Shown here: in pieces, positions 11,911 through 25,800 of the stretch
Layout: every line of letters begins with the position of its first letter
Numbering within the stretch: the first letter of the stretch is position 1
Assembly: GCA_018873245.2 (NCBI GenBank)
Contig: JAEMBT020000006.1
Coordinates: 10,251,855 to 10,315,854, forward strand
Source of the DNA: Archegozetes longisetosus
Lineage: Eukaryota; Arthropoda; Arachnida; Sarcoptiformes; Trhypochthoniidae
DNA: 64,000 bases
Direction: 5' to 3'
Notes under the pieces: model-generated
Database searches by the model: none
Told to the model about the DNA's origin: nothing
The model's input: the letters and a program-made list of their open reading frames with translations, nothing else
Made by a program: the position numbers and the translations under genes

Positions 11911-14900
11911 TTTTAACCTTTCAAAAGCACATTCTGATATGCCATCAATAAATTTTGAACAGTTACTAGAGTTTTGCATCTCAGTGTGAGAATTGTGCTA
12001 TGTGGTGCTCGCACTTTAGTAGAAGCCAACATTTGTACACAGACAAGGCTAAGTCTAAGTTACATTTTCCACATTTTAACACTAAGAATAAATCTTTTAT
12101 CTTAACTACCACCTCAAACACATTTTTCAACATTATATACAGCGATTGGTAATACTTTCATACACTACTAGTATTTTAATTGTTTAATTGAAAATCAATT
12201 TGAAACACTCCCAACTAAAGGAGATAGTTATGAATTGAGCCGAAGTATTAATGAGTAGAGGTTGAGCTCGAACTCACGTCAAATCATGTTATGAAGACTT
12301 TTCGAAGTTTTTACTCTCCGCTCTCTGATAGCTTAAACCGTGAAGAACTTAAAGTATATTAAAATTTAATGTTAAAATGTATATGAGAGTGGTTTTCAAA
12401 TTTTAAAAGCTTTCAAATTTGATTAATCATATAATATACTCTACCGGAAAATGTATTGAAAATTTGATTTGAGTCACTTTTTCGTGACTCAAGTTATTGT
12501 ATAAATTTGATTAATGTTAATGTATTCAAATTGTTCTTATAACCAAATTCAATAAATCCTCGTATTAGTTGAATGCAAAATAAATGGTGACTTTTATCAA
12601 ATTTTAAATTATTGAGTTTTATTGAGCATCCATGAGACTCAAAAATTATAGCATCGCAAATGCAATTTTCAAACCAAAACCAGTTTATATATATATATAC
12701 AATCAATACTTTAAATCTGGATATGTTGAGGCAAAATCTAAAGCTTATGTTGAACAAATGTTGATAATATTCTAGAGTAATATTGGTTATACGCTAAGAA
12801 CGGAAACATTGAAACAGTTATACGTGGGATTAGTGATGCAAAAAATTTAATTGCAATATTCTTGAATGAGTGAATTTGACGAGTAGCGTTGGTTTGGACT
12901 GATGTTTGCTTAAAAGTAATTACTGAATTTATATGAATTTATTAAGCTCATGCAATTTGTTGCATCTGCTATTTTCTCAGAATAATTAAATTACGAGTTG
13001 ACGGATTTTCTCACATCGCAAATAGGATATAGACTCCATTAAGTATGTATTTTAGCTTTAAACAAATACCACAACTATGGAATACAAAATGCTGATAAAT
13101 TAGTTGAACTTAGTTTAAAATATATCTTTACTCACTTGTCAGCCAACAATTAACTATAATAAAATGCCCAAATTTATTACTTAGAGTAACTACTTAATGG
13201 CTCTTATGAAGTTTTCTCGTTAACAGAATTTCATTTTGCACTTAAGCAAAACATGAATTACCATTTAGTTGACTGAACCTAACACTATTGGATCAACTCA
13301 TAAGAGTAACATAAAATCAGGTATTGTATTCTACCAAAACTAGGTAAGTTTACACCTAAAAACTAAACTTACGTAATGCAAAATAGATTGGTGTTTTTTA
13401 CAAAGCTTCAATAACTTAATTACAAATGTATAGCTAGTGTTGTAGAGTTAAATGTGCAATAAATAAGGGATATTTCTTATATAATGGCAAGTCTTACGCA
13501 GTTTTCTATTTTATTAGTTACTGCATCATTGAGCCAAACTAGTTCAGTATCTTTATAATATAGCCATAAATCTGTCCACTCATCCATTGTTATCCATTAA
13601 AAAGATAGTCATTCTTCATAAAGTTAAAGAATTACTGGTCTGACACTTCTATTTTTTACGTGACTGATAACAAATTGCTATTATAGTGAGCAACTAATAC
13701 TCCTTTTTGATGGAGCAAACAAATAACTTTATTAATTATTTAATACTCTAAATTTATATTTTTTTCATTCAAAACTACCCCAAAATGAGCCTATTTTTCA
13801 CGAGTAGAATAGGTAATGTTATAATACTATTTTAATAATATATATGTCAAACTCTAAAAGCCTACTATTATTGATCAAATAAAGTATACTCTTTGAAGTT
13901 TACTCCAAAATACTATTAGCTTAGGTTTAGAGTTACGTTAATGGAGTAAAGCAGCAGCTCAATCGAGTCATGTAATGGACAACTGTTCAAATGTTCTAAC
14001 TTATTTATCTATTCAACTGTAGAAGTTTAGTTAAAACTAGTTAATTATTTTCAAGTATTAACGTACGGCTTTTAAAGTAAACTCTTGTTTTCATAACTAG
14101 TGTTTTACTTAGGGATTTATTAGAGAACAAATACTCTTACAATCAACTTATAAGAAAATTGAATACGAAAATCCGATTTTACTTTTAAAAACTATTACTG
14201 AGCGTCAAAGTCTAGGTTACCAAATATCAATCATATTCGAACCTTATCTTTTCAGATCAAAGTAAAGGCAAGTTTAGTTATTCAAAGATCAAAATTAGAA
14301 ATATTTAAAGAATGCCAATTCTTATATAATTTCATGCTCAATATATAGATAAACTCATTATGAACTTTTATATTTGAAAATTTTCTGTTAAAATTTTGCA
14401 ACGCCATTCATCCCGTTTATAGTAAACATTTTTGGCTGTATCAACCCGTTCCCTGCAACGGGTTTGACTGTAACTTCAGATCCATTTGAACAAAGCATTT
14501 ATTGATTAATTTTTCAAGTAAATTTCAATCTAATTTGATTATAATTTGATGACTTAAATAGATTTATAAGAAAACATGTGTTAAGATAAGAAATATTGTG
14601 ACATACCATAAAAATGACAGCAAGTTTTAATTTATGATTACATAAATAATATTTAAAGATTATAAATGAACTTTAAAATCAGAGTTTGTATATTTACGAG
14701 TAGTAAAGAGTTGTAACGACTAGAATAAGTTACACTGTAATCAAATTTAATATTTTCTTATTCTTTAATAATGTCTGTTTTCATATAAACTCAGCTCAAA
14801 GCGAGAAAGTTGAGCGAAGACATAAGTTTTAAGAGATGTCATAAATCTTGGAGGAAATGAAGTGGGAGTTAGCTTTAAAAGAAAGACATTAAATGTATTT

Positions 14901-16818
14901 TCGATATTTCTTAGTGAATATTGCAATATCACACCATTAGTTATATTGAGCAATAAGCAGAGAGGGTCTAACGCTTTCAAACGTTTTCATAAGGCAAATG
15001 CATAACAGCGGAAGTTCTACAGACGAACAATGGTCGAGTAAGTGCCACAAAGTCTTATCTTTGATGTAGTTTCAATCAGAGATAGTACTTTATAGCAGTG
15101 ATGCCACGAAATAATAATATAGCGGTATAAAGACATTAGTTTGAATACAAAACGTGACAGCGTCTCATACAAGACCGTTGATCAATAATATTTTTTTCCA
15201 TAAAAAGCTACGTGATGCGTAATCTAACGTGGATATTAATAAATTACCCTTCATTTTAGTTCAGATTATTAAAAGTCGCAAAATGAAAATATATATATTT
15301 TTGGCAATGTTGCCCATTTAAGCTAAGAGAAAGGATATTACACTCATATTACACTAATATATCGCTGTTCGATAAATTGTACCTATTCTTCTCTTCCTCC
15401 TCTTCCATTCGTTTGGTTTGTTAGCAGTTAAGCTTTTTTAGTTAACTGTGTTTGTTAGCTTTAATTAATGCCTTCAAATGAAATGTCTATTTATTATACA
15501 GCGTAATCAACTATAGCACCGACTCGAACCATCGTTTTAAGGTTCTTTCGCTTACTTAGTCGGTTTGAAAGTATCTCGAAGTATCTCAAAACAATATAGA
15601 TACTTACAGCTTTAGCAATTTTTTGTATGAAACTTACATCAATTTTCATAATTTGATTAAAAAAATGTCAAACTGACAGTGACTTTTCAGCTGACAAGAG
15701 AACAAATTACTGAAAAGGTAACGCTTGAGACTTTTATCCAATAATTTAAATTGTAATTGAATAAAGAACGCTGTGTCTGAAACATATTCTTGAGCAGAAT
15801 AGTTTTTGGCAGTAATAGAATAGAATTTTTAGTAGGAAAAAAAGACAAATGAAAGTAATCAGATTGAAAAGCTGGTGAATATTTAGAATTTTATTACTTT
15901 TCTCATTATTATTCGTAACCTGAAGCACCATTAGTATTACTCTTAACGATTCAATGTTTACATTGAGGGTTAGGGCACAACAGTCACATCGCTTACTGTG
16001 TATTTAAGCTTTCAAATTAAACCATTCTTTCTCTCTTTCTCTCTCTATTTAATTATTCTAATCTATTTTCTACTCAACTTCAACGTTTATCCAGATAACT
16101 ATAGCTTTTCTTCTCAATTCAAACTGAAATTTTGATTCATTGTTTAGCGATTTTTTTCTGTTGAGATCGTCTTCAAAATAACAGATCTCTATTGAATCAA
16201 TGAATTAGGGTGTAGGAAAGAACGCTTTATGCTCAATACTTCATAATCTGTATACTAAGCCATCATAATGCCATGACAGGCAATTCCGATGCAAATTTGT
16301 CGCTAGCTTCACGCAAAAAGTTACAATTTGTTTAATTGAAAATTTTTAGATTATAATAATTACTATAAAATAAAACAAAATGCCTTACGATTAAAGTTGA
16401 AAAGTTGAAAACCATTAGGCAGTAGAGTTTAATGAGAAAAGTATATATTTAACCAAATTGAATATGATCTGTACCCCTATTCAGGATTTATAACTTTGTA
16501 GCTTCGCTACTGTTCATAACCTATGAAAAGTTGTAGATAATATTACCTTAGCTACTCTTACAATGAAACTTTTTAGCAAATTAAATTCTATTCTCATTGG
16601 AATAAGATCCTTAACTTCCCAAATGAATGGTAACTTTAATTAAAATTTAATGTTTAAAGTTACAAATTTAAATATTTGCTTAGCTTTTAGCGAAAGAAAC
16701 AATGACATAATGTTCGTTATAAATGTATGCTTTTATTCTATTCAGTTTGAAGTTAACAATAAAAGCGTAATTACAAACACTTTAATAAGCATTCACTTTG
16801 AAAAGTATTAGTAAACCA

Positions 16819-19800
16819 TTAGACAGAAGAGCCATTTATCTCGTCAAAGCAAGCAATAACTTCTTCCCCCTCATCGCTGGTTTCTGTCAGACCGAACTCA
16901 TTGATTTCTTCAGAATCAGTACTGGTTTGGGAGCTTTCTTTACTATTCCAAACTCCGTAACTCATATATACGAAGACACCTAAGAGAGGATAAAGGCTAA
17001 GATTTGCACGAATTGTTTGAGTTTACATTGATGTTTGTCTCACCCAATAAGGACCATATTAGGAAAGCTAACCAAGAAGTGTATGGCAAACATACAATCA
17101 GATGAATGTCCATCCAAACGGCACAAATGGGTAATAATGGCACGCAAGGGATGCTGTTGCGCGAAGAGGCACAGTGTCGTGGTTTACGAATAATCATCAC
17201 TACACAAATACATATAATGATAAAGAATGCTGAGGCCAACAATTCCATCCACCACTCGTTTCCATAAGAAAACAATCGCGGTATGTGTATTGTGATAATG
17301 CCCATTAAAAGCATTACTGCCATCATTCCAAGTGTTATTCCTGTGTTTAGGTTCATAAAAACAAATCACTCAAATAGCGTACACACCAATAAAATTATAA
17401 ATATTCTATTTGCCTTGGAGATACTACACTCATCTCTACTTTATCTCTACTTTCTATCTGTCGTTGTAGACAAAAACTACAAATGACATAAAAATGAAAC
17501 TTTCAAAAGCGAAACACAGAAATAAGAAAAACTAATGTCTGGATTATAGAATGGCGTGTTTGGTCTATATTTCTTTTTACGCCTGCAAACTTTTTCCTCA
17601 AACATCCGATCATATACTGAAAATCATGAGTTTGGTTGAGAATAATAAAAGTATAAGATAAGAGAAAAATAGCGGTTATTCCGCTAATCTCAAGTCGGTT
17701 GAGCTCTGATGTTTTCAAACTTCAGGCTTTAGTCTTAACTAAAATTTCTCACTTTAGTCATCTTTGATAAATGAGATAATGTGAGAAATAATTCTAAAGA
17801 CCTTAACTTTTAGAAGTATCTAGTGAAAAGTTGTTTTAAAACCAGTTGAGAATTTACTAAATGCCTATTGCTTTCAATTAGTCAAATGTATTCAATTTGG
17901 ATAATATTTATATCTATTACTGTTGATCGTGAACTTATGAAGATTCCATTACAGTATAATAACTTTGTTGACTATAACTCATAATAAATTATTAACCCTT
18001 AATGCAATTATAGAGAACTACATACCAAGTTTGATGACTATGCCACACAATATTCAACTAATCTATTATTTAATCAATTCATACATTAAAATAATTTAAA
18101 TTTATTTAGCATTCAAATAAGTATTGAGTGAGTTTAGTGTAGATGTTCGAAACGAATGAATAGCAAAAGCTAAATATAGTATAAGCAAGCTTCTCGTATT
18201 ACAAACTATTCCATAGGAATTACAGGTACTTAGAGGTTTCAAAATTTCAAATTTAAAGCCCTATTTTCAAAATAATCAGACTTGTGTAACATCATTGAAG
18301 GCACAATAGAATCAGTTTACTTTTAAGATCTTATATGCTATCAAAATTGTGACCATTATCTTGAATTATAGCTATGAAATATCAGATGCCATACCTGCGA
18401 CAAAAGTTGATGTCTGCGACGTTGGCTCTTGTTTCGTATTGAAAGAAGAATCAGAAATAGATGTAATGAAAGACTGGTTTATAAATTCAACGGACATCGT
18501 ATGAGTTTGTGCACATGACCCATAATTGTTATTGGAAGAAATTTGATCATTTTTTCGTCGGCTGTGACCATGTAATCGATGAGTATTATCACAAAATGTA
18601 TCATTTGAACAATTTTCACGATTGTCACCATATTCTTCGTATTCGCCGTATTCTACAGATATTTTTTTATTGATCTGGTTATGTCTCTTGTTAAGATAAT
18701 ATTCACTTATGGAATGTGTCATGTCTTGAGAATGTGACCTAAAGTCTGTGACTGTTGTTTCTCTTGACACCAGTTCACATGATTCGAATGGCAATCTTTC
18801 AATCGTTGAATAGCTATGAAAATTGAAATCCCATTTCTATCATATTCAAATCATAGGTTTTACTTTTTTAGTCTAAGTTCTTTACCGTAAAGAGAGGATA
18901 CATAGCGCCACGCACATGTACGACAATATGGTTCCTAAATCCACAAATAATTAATATAAGATAATTTGATATCTTTTATCTCGATTGTATTTTCAATCGA
19001 AAGATCATGCAGACGGACGGAGTAATAGGAGTGTGTTTCCACTTACTAGTGACAACTGATATCAATGTATGTCCAAGTATGAAATGAACATTTTCAAAAT
19101 AAGGTTTCTTATACATTCCACACGCATTCATATCAGTTATTACTAGTACAGTAAAGCTGCCTATCTTCAACATGAAGTGGAGCCTTTTTTGTCAACACAT
19201 AGATCAATCCACAACAAATTAAGGCTTATTTTTAGTTTTAAAAAAGGACTTAACTAGGTGTTGAGGTTAGAGAGATTTAACTGTAAGTTTAACAACTCTA
19301 TACAATAGAAAAGGATAAGGAACGAGATTGAGGTTGTTTTACCTGTTCCGATAAGTTTGATTATGGTAGAAGTTTCAAAGAATATAGAAATAAATGCGCA
19401 CATAAGGCAACTTAAAATTGTAGCGCTTTTTGTGACTCCAGTGTTAGTGTTATATTTGGACAAAAAGGGGAATAGCAATCCATCATTAGAGAGACAAAAT
19501 AGCAAGCGTGATAATGATAATAGAGACGCGATTGCTGATGATATTAATCCACACGTTGCACCTAATATTACAAAATATTGCATTCCTTCCAAATGTCTTG
19601 TGACAAACGCCTGAATTGAGTTACGAAAAAATTAGTTTTCAAACTTAATAGGATTATGAAAATATAATTTAAACAAATACTAGCCTCGAGCAGAGGTGCC
19701 TTTGGATCTAGTAATGAAAAAGGCACTAATAATGTAATTGCTATTGAAATAGTGAAGCAAGCGATCAATCCGAGTAAAAATGTGAGACTTATTCCAACGG

Positions 19801-22800
19801 CAACTATTTTGGTGCGCTCAACACTCTCTCCTGACAGCGATCCGATTATGTCGTAGCCATTAAATACAAAGAAGCAAATCGACGCACCAGAAAATATCTA
19901 ATCAAATTGAAAATATCTCTATATGTCTTTGTACATCTCTATATATCTGTTTTTCTCCATATTTCTCTAAAAGCATTATTAGTTACACTTATTGCTTCTT
20001 TAATATCGAAATGGATGTAAACTTGAATTTAGTATAAACTATAATTTAAAGAATTGAAGATAGACTAAAATGCTGTTGTATATTCAACAATATATTCAAT
20101 TTTTCTTCTCAGTACTCTTCAGTTCTAATTATATAGGAGTTATTCAATCTTTATAGAGATCAAAACTGAAGCCCAAATGTATATCAGTATAATAGATAGA
20201 TTAATAAAATAAATTTGCTCCGTTTTTTGAGTCCATTTTTGTATTTGTTTTGCACTTTCCTTCTTCTTGAGCAAATAAACCAGTTGTTCAGCTAAATAAT
20301 GCAATATATACTGTATTTTGCACATGAACCCTAAAATAATTTGTATCTCACGGAACTTTTGTGAAACTATGATTTACAAAAATATTTTGAAAATATTCTA
20401 TTGTTAGTTTGCGGCCCCTTACAGCTACTGAGTATCTGCTAAAATGAGATTACAAACTGTGTTTATTGAATACAGGGCTGGAAAAACCATACACAATGAC
20501 TGCGAAGAGAACACCTTAACAAATAGCCAAAAATGTGTTCGTATGCCAAACCTACCTCAACAATAGATTAAAATTATAATTTTATAATTTTAGAACAGTC
20601 CAGTCATTTGATTATTGAACAAATTCAATATTTATAAGATCATAAGTTGTTCCGTGTTTACGAGATGATCCGGTTGAAATAGAAAAATACAGATTACAGA
20701 CTTAGATTCCTTGTGAAAGATTGCACCATAATCAAATTATAGCGTTATGTCAAGTCTTATGAAATTGGTTGAATAAGTTGAAAGTTTTTCAAAGCTGATC
20801 ATTTATTAGAAAGACTTTGTTCTCACTGTTCACATCTGTATGATTCATTCTTATTTTATTGATTGCTTTGTCAAAATCATATGAAAATTCAAAAGACTTG
20901 TGAATGGATTAAATGGGTTGCATCAAATGTTTCTCTCTAATCTATTATTTAGCATAGATCCAAATATGAAATCAATTTTCTCTAACTGTTATGATTCTCT
21001 TTCTATAGCTTTTACATATTGCTTTTTCCAACCCTGTACAGTACAAGTCAGTATAAGATTCGTGTAAATTTTAAGGCTTTTCAGTTAGTTATGATAATAT
21101 TTACATTCATGTGACTCGAGGGCTCAAGTCATTGTTGAGTGTTCAAATGAAATGCATGCTTTTTCCCAGAATTTCTAGTACAGAACTTGTCAAAACTAGT
21201 AATTGATCCAATTTTAATTCAATTTCAGTATTGAAAGCTCAGTAGAGTTTTCTAACAGGAGAGAATATTCTAATAACTAATCACATTTTTATCATTCCTA
21301 TGGATTCCTAGCAGTATAGAACTTGATTTAGTTTGGGGAATTTTAGTCTTATCTATTATACACTTAATCTGAATTGAATAAAAAGTATTTAATATCAATA
21401 AAATTATTTTGTGGAATCAATTGTAACTTAAAGAGTAATGACTTGATAGGATGATAAAATATTGCAAGGAGTTTAAGCAATATAATTAGGAATGTAAAGT
21501 TTGACTAATGTTAAGATGAGATTCATGCATATTTATTAATTAAATTGAAGTTCACGAAAGCGTCAAATCAGACTATTTTGAATAATCATCCATCAACTAT
21601 AATAACTAATAAGTAATGAATGACTGAAAACATGAAACTAAGATTGCAAGCATTAAAAGATTAAGAGAATCAGATTGACGTACTCCGACAACTCCGTTTG
21701 GGAAGAATCCGGGCCCTGCAGTCCAGTTTTCAGCATCAACTTCGAACAAACAAATGAGTACAATGCCTCCAATGACCAGTAGACAAATGAATATCAATAC
21801 GTTATTGCAAACGCATGATGTCTAAAATGACAGATATGTCAGTAATGTGAGGGTGTGACTATATTTTGAGCTAACATTTTATTTTTTAACGATCAAATCA
21901 TCTATGAATGCGTGCCTTACTTTCAGATTTCTCGTTAGCAATAATCCAACTGTTAGTATGACAAGAGCTGATGGAAAATCGAAAAATCCATCTCCATTCG
22001 GATCGATTGATGACTCGAATCTTAAAGTACTGATTATTGTTCCATTTGATAGGCTATCAATATATTGAATCCAAGACTTTGAGGCAAGAGCTACGGCTAA
22101 CTGGTATTCCAAAAGAAGCGACCAGGCGATCAAGAATGCAGGCAACTCACCCAAAGTAGCATAAATATAGCAATAGGCAGAGCCTCCGTTTGGAAATCTA
22201 CTCGAAAGCTCTGAGTAACAAAGACCTAAAAGCCAATATTTTAATTAACAAACATCGCGTCTTTTCAATGTAGAAAAAGTGTTAAGATTGCATCCAATGG
22301 CTGAAAAAAGTTAGGATTTGCAGTGACTAGGTATTAGAAATGCGGAATGAGACTAAGTATTATCAGTGTTAGTGTAATAAAGCATATTTGCATAAAGAAA
22401 GGATTGGCTTGTTTGGAATAAGTGGCTTACGCACTAATACTTTACGAGCTATTGCTAGTTCTATATATTTAGTTATATATATTTTATGGAGCATTGGGTA
22501 TAGTTTTCATAGCAGAATCAGTATGAATGGCAGAACCCATATGAATAGCAGAATCGACATGAATAGCAGACTCGCTTATTATTTCTTACCTCCCAGGCAT
22601 GAGGCAACTGATGATATGAGAAAACTCAATACAATGGATGGTCCACTATGCTCTCTGGCTGCAAATGCTAGTATTGTATATAAACCAGTTCCCAATGTTG
22701 TTGATAGACCTATATAGAAAAATATTATTACATATTTGCCATCTACAAATAACTTCTTTACTAATGTTTTCACTCTTTAACACTTCCTTTCTTTAACACT

Positions 22801-25800
22801 TGTATTCTTTAACACTTATATCCTTTAGCACTTATATTCCTTAACGCTTATATTGTTTGTTCTAAAAATTCTAATTTCAAACTCTCGCTTCAACTAAAGC
22901 CCATTCAATTGTTATTAACTGAATGAAGAGTTGGCCAAATTTATTTTTGCTTTCAGACGAGCTATTGTAAGAACTGACGGTGACTCGTTGTTGAGCTGAA
23001 GAATAGGGTGAGTGACTAAACAATGAAATACACACATCTTTTCTATTATGTTAACTTAATTAAGCGAACGTGAATTCCAGAAATACTGCTTATTACCTCA
23101 ACAAAACATTAAACTTAAGCTTAAAATCACTCAACATTTCCATTAATCCTCATCAAACTTGATCAATAATTTCATGTTTTACAAATTTTAGAGCTTTTAA
23201 GCTTTTGTATACTTTAAATACTTCTTAGTCGTTGAAAATTTGTTTGTAATTAAAAGTGATTCAAATTTTGAACAGTTTTTCAGACGAATCAGTTAAAAGA
23301 TTTTAATCTCAAAGATACTTATTGTTGAAAGAGCTTACATTGTTTTGATTGAAGTTTAGCGCATAGATTTAGTCAATAATTTGATATGTTTATCTTAGCT
23401 CAATCATTTGAATCTTATTTTCATATCGATTACTATTTTGATGGTATTGGGGAAGTTGTAGAATAGACTAAATGGAATGAGCAAGTTTTAGCGACTCAAC
23501 TGTTTCAAAAGCAATTTCTACTTTACCTAACTCATTTCTTTCGATAGATTAATTGACTCAACGGATAAAGTTTAATGGATTGGATGTGCCCTTTAACGAA
23601 GTCAACTCATATCGATCAATGCTTATTCAGTAGAAATTAGTTTTGCCAATGTCTTCATGCATAGGATATTAATTATTTAATGTCTTCGCGTATAGGATAT
23701 TGTGAATGTGATAAAGTGTAAAATTTACAGATTTCAACGAGACAATAAATCAGTCAAACTTAGATTAGTTCGATAGGAGCCAAAGGTCACTAATTCACAA
23801 TCGGTCTTCAAATTATCTTTTGACTGCAAAATTGAGTTGCAAATAAGTTTTGCTTTAATCAATATCTTATTAAACAAGAGATGAATAAATTATGAGTACA
23901 TCTCATCCGATCAAGAATCATATTCTCAGGAAGCATTTTTACAATGATGAGAACAAATTGACTTAGACTAACTGAATCCTATTCCGTAACTTAAATTACT
24001 GAAATGATTGAGAAAATGTTTCAATCTACTTCGATTTGGTCAATTCAGTTTAATACATAGTTTGACATCGATTTCTCATTTGAACGTGTTTGTTTTCTCC
24101 ATCATTTATTAGAAAATGAAATTTGGCATCAAATTAAGAGTAAATATAATAATGAAAATTTCTTAATGTGTTATTTAAAAGTTTGAATTGAAGTAAAATT
24201 GGCTAGGATGTTTTCTCGAAAAAAGGAAGCAAGTGTAAAAAGTGTTATTTGGGTGAAATAAGAGGTAATTTTTTGTCTGAATTGGCATCCAACACATTTT
24301 GTCAGTGTTCTCACGCTTTGAGATTAGCTGAGAGAAAACTTCTCCAATTGATTTATTATTTTACTAATCGAATACTTCAGATGTTGCAGCTCTTTAAGGC
24401 ATCAAAACAAAGTTTGATTAAGATTGAGAGAAGAAGGTAAGAGTTCTGCTCAATGGTTTGTTATGAGTTTAATTAATCGTCTTATTTATCAGAGGAGCTA
24501 ATGTGAGAAGAAAAGAATTTATTTGAGAAGATTAACTTCATAAGTGAATAGTTTAAGTTAACATTAACTTAATATGAAGTTATTGTAGTGCTTATTGTAG
24601 TGCTTTTTTCGCTCATCTTTTCACAGATATAACACAATTAATAACACAATTAATAAGAAACAACTTTCTGGAAAACTCATAAGTAATGAAACGTTTATAT
24701 TAAATAAGTTTTTTATTCACTCAAGTACTGAATCAATATTTGGTAACTCTATAAGCATTATATTGAAGCTGTTCTTACAATTGCCAATAAGACGAAAATC
24801 TACTTTGAGAACAAGTGATTAAACGGATGCTCGCAAACAAATAAGAGGTGAACGATATCTGTTTTTTCAATATTTGTCTATTACTATTGTTGTGATAGTT
24901 AAAATGCTAACCTCTATTTATATAGATTTGATGCATCTCTTAAATGAAGCAGTGCACCTCTATAACCATAGCTTTCTATTGTCTAAATAACTCTCTTCTT
25001 CAATCTTAAACAAAACCATTCATTGAATAATTTCTCTTTCTTTTTACTCTATTCTCTATAATCTACAGAAACTTCAATCAAATTCTTAAGAAATTTTAAC
25101 AAATGATTGATTTATTAAAGATTTTTGAAATGTAAAATCAATACGACAATAATTTGGTTTCAGTTTTGAACGAGGTTTCCAAACTAACCCAAATTAGAGC
25201 TAAACAATAATCTATTGTAGAAATTTGTTGGGATTTGCTCGAAAAAAACTAGAGAGTGTTTAGCGAGAATAAAAGATGCGATTACTTATTGATAGACAAT
25301 CTAATGAAATATTGAGTCGGTCTGATAGGGAGTATTACACTTATATTGTATTAGCGTTTAGATAGAGATTAAAGAGGAGTTAAAGTGAGGCAAAGTGAAA
25401 CTTGCTGACTAAGTTCAACCGAAGTCATAGTTTACTCGCTAGTGCAGTTAGTGGTGTTGTCAGGCTTTTTTGGCCGATCACTCAGCTATGCATTGGAAGA
25501 GATCCATTATTGGAAACGTTGGACTCATCTGATAAGAAAGCTCTGCGAGCAGATGTTTCTTTTCTTTCAGACTCCTTCAAATAACAACACAAAGTAAGCC
25601 TTAGTGGACAATCATTCTCATTGGTTTCTCATTACCAGACACATTATATCATTCTGTAGACCTGCGATTATTTTTGCATTAACAGAAACATTACACCATA
25701 TAATTGGTCACTCTCTATATTACAAACATTATCACATGACCCAACTTGCACTTAACCATCCAACTTATTTCAATAACTTTTCTTTCAAATTCACTATAAC

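Larger units (their letters stand above)
7787..16818. other. Nine-kilobase gene-poor region
   Basis: Between the 3' ends of CDK11 (+) and the SLC7 transporter (-), which converge. I found no exon matching a known family on either strand. Open frames at 8865-9050, 12494-12757 and 14765-14980 are short, start without ATG in part, and have random composition. The region holds tRNA-like fragments near 8.1-8.8 kb, an imperfect hairpin at 11860-11910 and otherwise AT-rich sequence. Confidence 0.5.

Noticed and set aside
12494..12757. Minus-strand open frame of 87 codons in the gene-poor region
   Set aside because: Composition dominated by Ile, Phe, Asn and Lys, no domain, no splice partners.
22388..22717. 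Plus-strand open frame with repeated MNSR/MNGR motifs
   Set aside because: It is antisense to exon 2 and an intron of the transporter. The motif comes from a short 21-bp-like repeat in that intron, not from a protein gene.
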